Positions 39,086-40,440 of a stretch of DNA of 40,440 nt are shown here, in pieces. Origin of the DNA: Sideroxyarcus sp045866275 (lineage in GTDB: Bacteria > Pseudomonadota > Gammaproteobacteria > Burkholderiales > Gallionellaceae); contig BAAFRX010000020.1 of assembly GCA_045866275.1 (NCBI GenBank), positions 1 through 40,440 of the forward strand, read 5' to 3'. The position numbers and the translations under genes were made by a program. Positions within the stretch are counted from its first letter, which is position 1, and the number at the start of each line of letters is the position of its first letter. The notes below the pieces were generated by a model, which had not been told where the DNA came from, searched no databases, and saw only the letters and a program-made list of their open reading frames with translations.

Positions 39086-39102
39086 ATATACTTTACGTAT
39101 AT
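39086..39102 (+). promoter_or_regulatory. Palindromic operator upstream of vapBC
   Basis: ATATAC, TTTAC, GTATAT: 6-bp perfect arms. It lies 23 bases before the vapB ATG at 39125, where VapBC complexes usually bind. The AT-rich sequence may also contain the -10. Confidence 0.6.
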
Positions 39103-39124
39103 CCATTGACTAAAGGTGACCCAA

Positions 39125-39355
39125 ATGACCTTGGCGCGCGTATTCCAATCCGGTAACAGCCAAGCCGTTCGTTTGCCGAAAGAGTTTCGCTTTTCAGCCG
39201 ATCAGGTTGAGATATTCCGTCGGGGGGATGAAGTCATTCTGCGCGAGCGCCAGCGAAATGCATTGGATATCTTTTCTGCCCTAAGCCAGCTTCCTGAAGA
39301 TTTCATGTCGAAAGGACGTGATGACTCCCTGCCTCAGGAAAGGGAGAGCCTCTGA
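39125..39355 (+). CDS. vapB: VapB-type antitoxin (AbrB fold)
   Basis: A 76-residue swapped-hairpin DNA-binding antitoxin, with SGNSQAVRLPKEFRFSADQV (residues 9-28) and DEVILRERQ, followed by a toxin-wrapping tail (NALDIFSALSQLPEDFM). The ATG at 39125 has AAAGGTG seven bases upstream and is preferred to a GTG at 39116. Its stop overlaps the vapC start (TGATG). It neutralises the VapC nuclease and represses the pair through the palindrome upstream. Confidence 0.92.
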   Translation: MTLARVFQSGNSQAVRLPKEFRFSADQVEIFRRGDEVILRERQRNALDIFSALSQLPEDFMSKGRDDSLPQERESL

Positions 39356-39762
39356 TGTCGGTTCGGTATTTGCTGGATACGAACATCTGCATTTACATCT
39401 CCAAACACAACCCGCCAGCCGTGCGTGATCGATTTGCGCACCATACGGCCGATGAGCTGGCGATGTCGGTGGTTACCTTGGGTGAACTTCGTTTCGGCGC
39501 AGAAAAGAGCCAGAACCGTGAACGTGCATTGGCGGTCATCAGTCAGCTCGAATCAATGATGCAAATTGCGCAACTGAATGCGGCGGTCGGAGAGCATTAC
39601 GGTCAGATCAGAGCCGTGTTGCAACAACGTGGCGAAATGATCGGTAACAACGATCTGTGGCTGGCTGCTCATGCAAGAGCGGAGGGTTGGATACTGGTTA
39701 CCAACAATGAGCGCGAATTTGTGCGAGTCGACGGGTTGCAAGTGGAAAATTGGGCGGCCTGA
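39355..39762 (+). CDS. vapC: VapC-type PIN-domain ribonuclease toxin
   Basis: A 135-residue PIN-domain toxin. Acidic metal-binding residues are Asp8 (YLLDTNICIY), Glu44 (VTLGELRFGAEKS) and Asp100 (GNNDLWLAAHA), with the last motif LVTNNEREF. Members cleave initiator tRNA or other RNAs. Length and order are standard for vapBC. All catalytic positions are intact, so the pair is probably active. Confidence 0.94.
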   Translation: MSVRYLLDTNICIYISKHNPPAVRDRFAHHTADELAMSVVTLGELRFGAEKSQNRERALAVISQLESMMQIAQLNAAVGEHYGQIRAVLQQRGEMIGNNDLWLAAHARAEGWILVTNNEREFVRVDGLQVENWAA

Positions 39763-39863
39763 TGTCGCTGAGCGAGTTCGAACTGAAACGATTGGAGAAG
39801 TTGGTTGGGCGCCCATACCGCGCTAGCGGTTTAGTCCATGGCCGATCTCCGGCCCTTCATTGA
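39762..39863 (+). pseudogene. N-terminal stub of a DUF3024-like protein
   Basis: A 33-codon frame beginning at an ATG that overlaps the vapC stop: SEFELKRLEKLVGRPYRASG. From memory, DUF3024 proteins begin with a SEFELKRIEKLVG-like helix; the rest (the conserved EIRPRW part) is absent. It ends at the umuD promoter. A chance fragment is possible but the match is long for chance. Confidence 0.45.
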
Positions 39864-39888
39864 CAACAGAACGAACGTTCTTTACTAT
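39860..39888 (+). promoter_or_regulatory. umuD promoter with GAAC-N4-GTTC box in its spacer
   Basis: TTGACA (39860-39865), 17 bases, TACTAT (39883-39888). The spacer contains GAACGAACGTTC (39869-39880), which fits the GAAC-N4-GTTC form of LexA boxes known from Gram-positive and some other bacteria; the CTGT-N8-ACAG box usual in beta/gammaproteobacteria was not found. Confidence 0.75.
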
Positions 39889-39891
39889 GCT

Positions 39892-39916
39892 GCAAACGTT
39901 ATCCATCAACGTTTGC
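39892..39916 (+). promoter_or_regulatory. 9-bp palindromic operator at the umuD start
   Basis: GCAAACGTT, ATCCATC, AACGTTTGC: perfect 9-bp arms. It ends one base before the umuD ATG at 39918, spanning the transcription start and ribosome site, and would let a repressor block initiation or translation. Confidence 0.75.
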
Positions 39917-39917
39917 C

Positions 39918-40367
39918 ATGAACACCACTGCACCATTTCCTGTAATTGAGCCCACTGTAGGGTTACAGCCCGTACTGTTGCCGCTGTTCGGCAATCGGGT
40001 CCCGGCGGGCTTCCCTTCGCCCGCAGATGACTATCTCGAACGTCGCCTGAGTCTGGATGAGTACTTGGTCCCGAACAAGAATTCGACCTTTCTGGTTCGT
40101 GCCCGTGGCAACAGCATGACAGGTGCTGGGATCTTTGATGGCGATCTGATGGTCGTGGACAAAGGGCTGAATGCGCAGCCTGGCGATATCGTGGTTGCGG
40201 TGGTAGATGGGGAATTCACGGTTAAGTATCTGGGCATGCTGAACGGAGCAATCTGTTTGAAGCCCGCGAACCCACGTTTCCAGACCACCGAATTCAAGGA
40301 AGGGCAGGAGCTGGAGATCTGGGGGGTCGTGAATCGCCCCGAGTTTCGTGGAGGCTGTTTGGTTTAA
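39918..40367 (+). CDS. umuD: UmuD-like SOS mutagenesis peptidase (S24 family)
   Basis: A 149-residue self-cleaving S24 peptidase. Cleavage site Ala30-Gly31 in RVPAGFPSPADDYLERRLSL, catalytic Ser66 in ARGNSMTGAGIFDGD and Lys103 in GEFTVKYLG, each six residues later than in E. coli UmuD (24/60/97). UmuD' with UmuC forms polymerase V. UmuC normally follows immediately; here a transposase end on the opposite strand overlaps the umuD stop, so umuD appears orphaned, although the window ends 73 bases later. No ribosome site is visible because the palindrome occupies it. Confidence 0.93.
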   Translation: MNTTAPFPVIEPTVGLQPVLLPLFGNRVPAGFPSPADDYLERRLSLDEYLVPNKNSTFLVRARGNSMTGAGIFDGDLMVVDKGLNAQPGDIVVAVVDGEFTVKYLGMLNGAICLKPANPRFQTTEFKEGQELEIWGVVNRPEFRGGCLV

Positions 40368-40440
40368 GTAACGTTGGCAGCATCCTTGTTGGCTAACTGC
40401 CGGTAGTATTGTGCCTCAGCTTCTGCGGGCGGGATATGGC
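40364..40440 (-). mobile_element. Probable IS3-family transposase, C-terminal end
   Basis: The minus strand carries an open frame ending in TAA at 40364-40366; it encodes HIPPAEAEAQYYRQLANKDA and five more residues. PPAEAE..YY near the C-terminus is common in IS3-family OrfB transposases. It overlaps the umuD stop by three bases and continues beyond the window, so only 24 residues are seen. The element's end would normally lie past the stop codon, yet umuD begins at once, so the element may be truncated here. Confidence 0.55.

Overview
The window reads as a chromosomal segment of a flagellated betaproteobacterium, most like Nitrosomonadales (Gallionellaceae-type iron oxidisers are my best guess; this rests on gene content and order, not on a search). 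About 34 kb is orderly core genome and the last 6 kb is a patchwork of mobile-element debris and toxin-antitoxin type modules.

Layout. 1-321: the last bases of a 23S rRNA, a 5S rRNA and the terminator of that rRNA operon. 376-2010 (minus): flgN, flgM and flgA, with a near-consensus sigma-28 promoter ahead of flgM. 2138-12445 (plus): the complete rod-hook-ring operon flgBCDEFGHIJ followed by flgKL, with a second sigma-28 promoter overlapping the flgJ stop codon. 12555-15959 (minus): mfd. 16026-20166 (plus): ispD, a palindromic mobile repeat, ispF, tsaB, rimI, a family-4 uracil-DNA glycosylase carrying an in-frame repeat, and a receiver-GGDEF diguanylate cyclase. 20340-23119 (minus): a TonB-like protein and an RNB-domain exoribonuclease. 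23254-24102: a secreted EF-hand protein facing a small cytochrome c across a bidirectional terminator. 24255-28191 (plus): yebC, ruvC, a UbiA-family prenyltransferase wedged inside the ruv operon, ruvA and ruvB. 28184-33040 (plus): the whole Tol-Pal system (ybgC, tolQ, tolR, tolA, tolB, pal, cpoB). 33056-34383: queE and queC. 34441-34603: tRNA-Lys(UUU) and tRNA-Thr(UGU) behind a textbook sigma-70 promoter.

The accessory region begins right after tRNA-Thr: the C-terminal stub of a tyrosine integrase, a truncated TIR-like/deoxyribosyltransferase-like protein, a HigBA-like toxin-antitoxin pair, then a 56-bp exact copy of the 3' half of tRNA-Lys joined directly to the C-terminal remnant of a DotA/TraY-type conjugation protein. 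It is followed by a tandem pair of unrecognised paralogs with constant ends and divergent middles, a two-gene nucleotidyltransferase module, a third truncated copy of the paralog family, a 23-bp repeat array that looks like an IS21-type end, a VapBC pair, a DUF3024-like stub, and an orphan umuD with its own well-formed promoter and palindromic operator. The transposase end of a probable IS3-family element abuts umuD where umuC would be expected.

How the parts work together: the flg genes build the flagellar rod, hook, rings and hook-filament junction, and FlgM/sigma-28 timing is visible in the DNA. The ruv, mfd, udg and umuD genes serve DNA repair. The Tol-Pal genes serve envelope constriction at division. 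The most unusual material is the paralog family at 36738-38860 and the tRNA-derived junctions around it.
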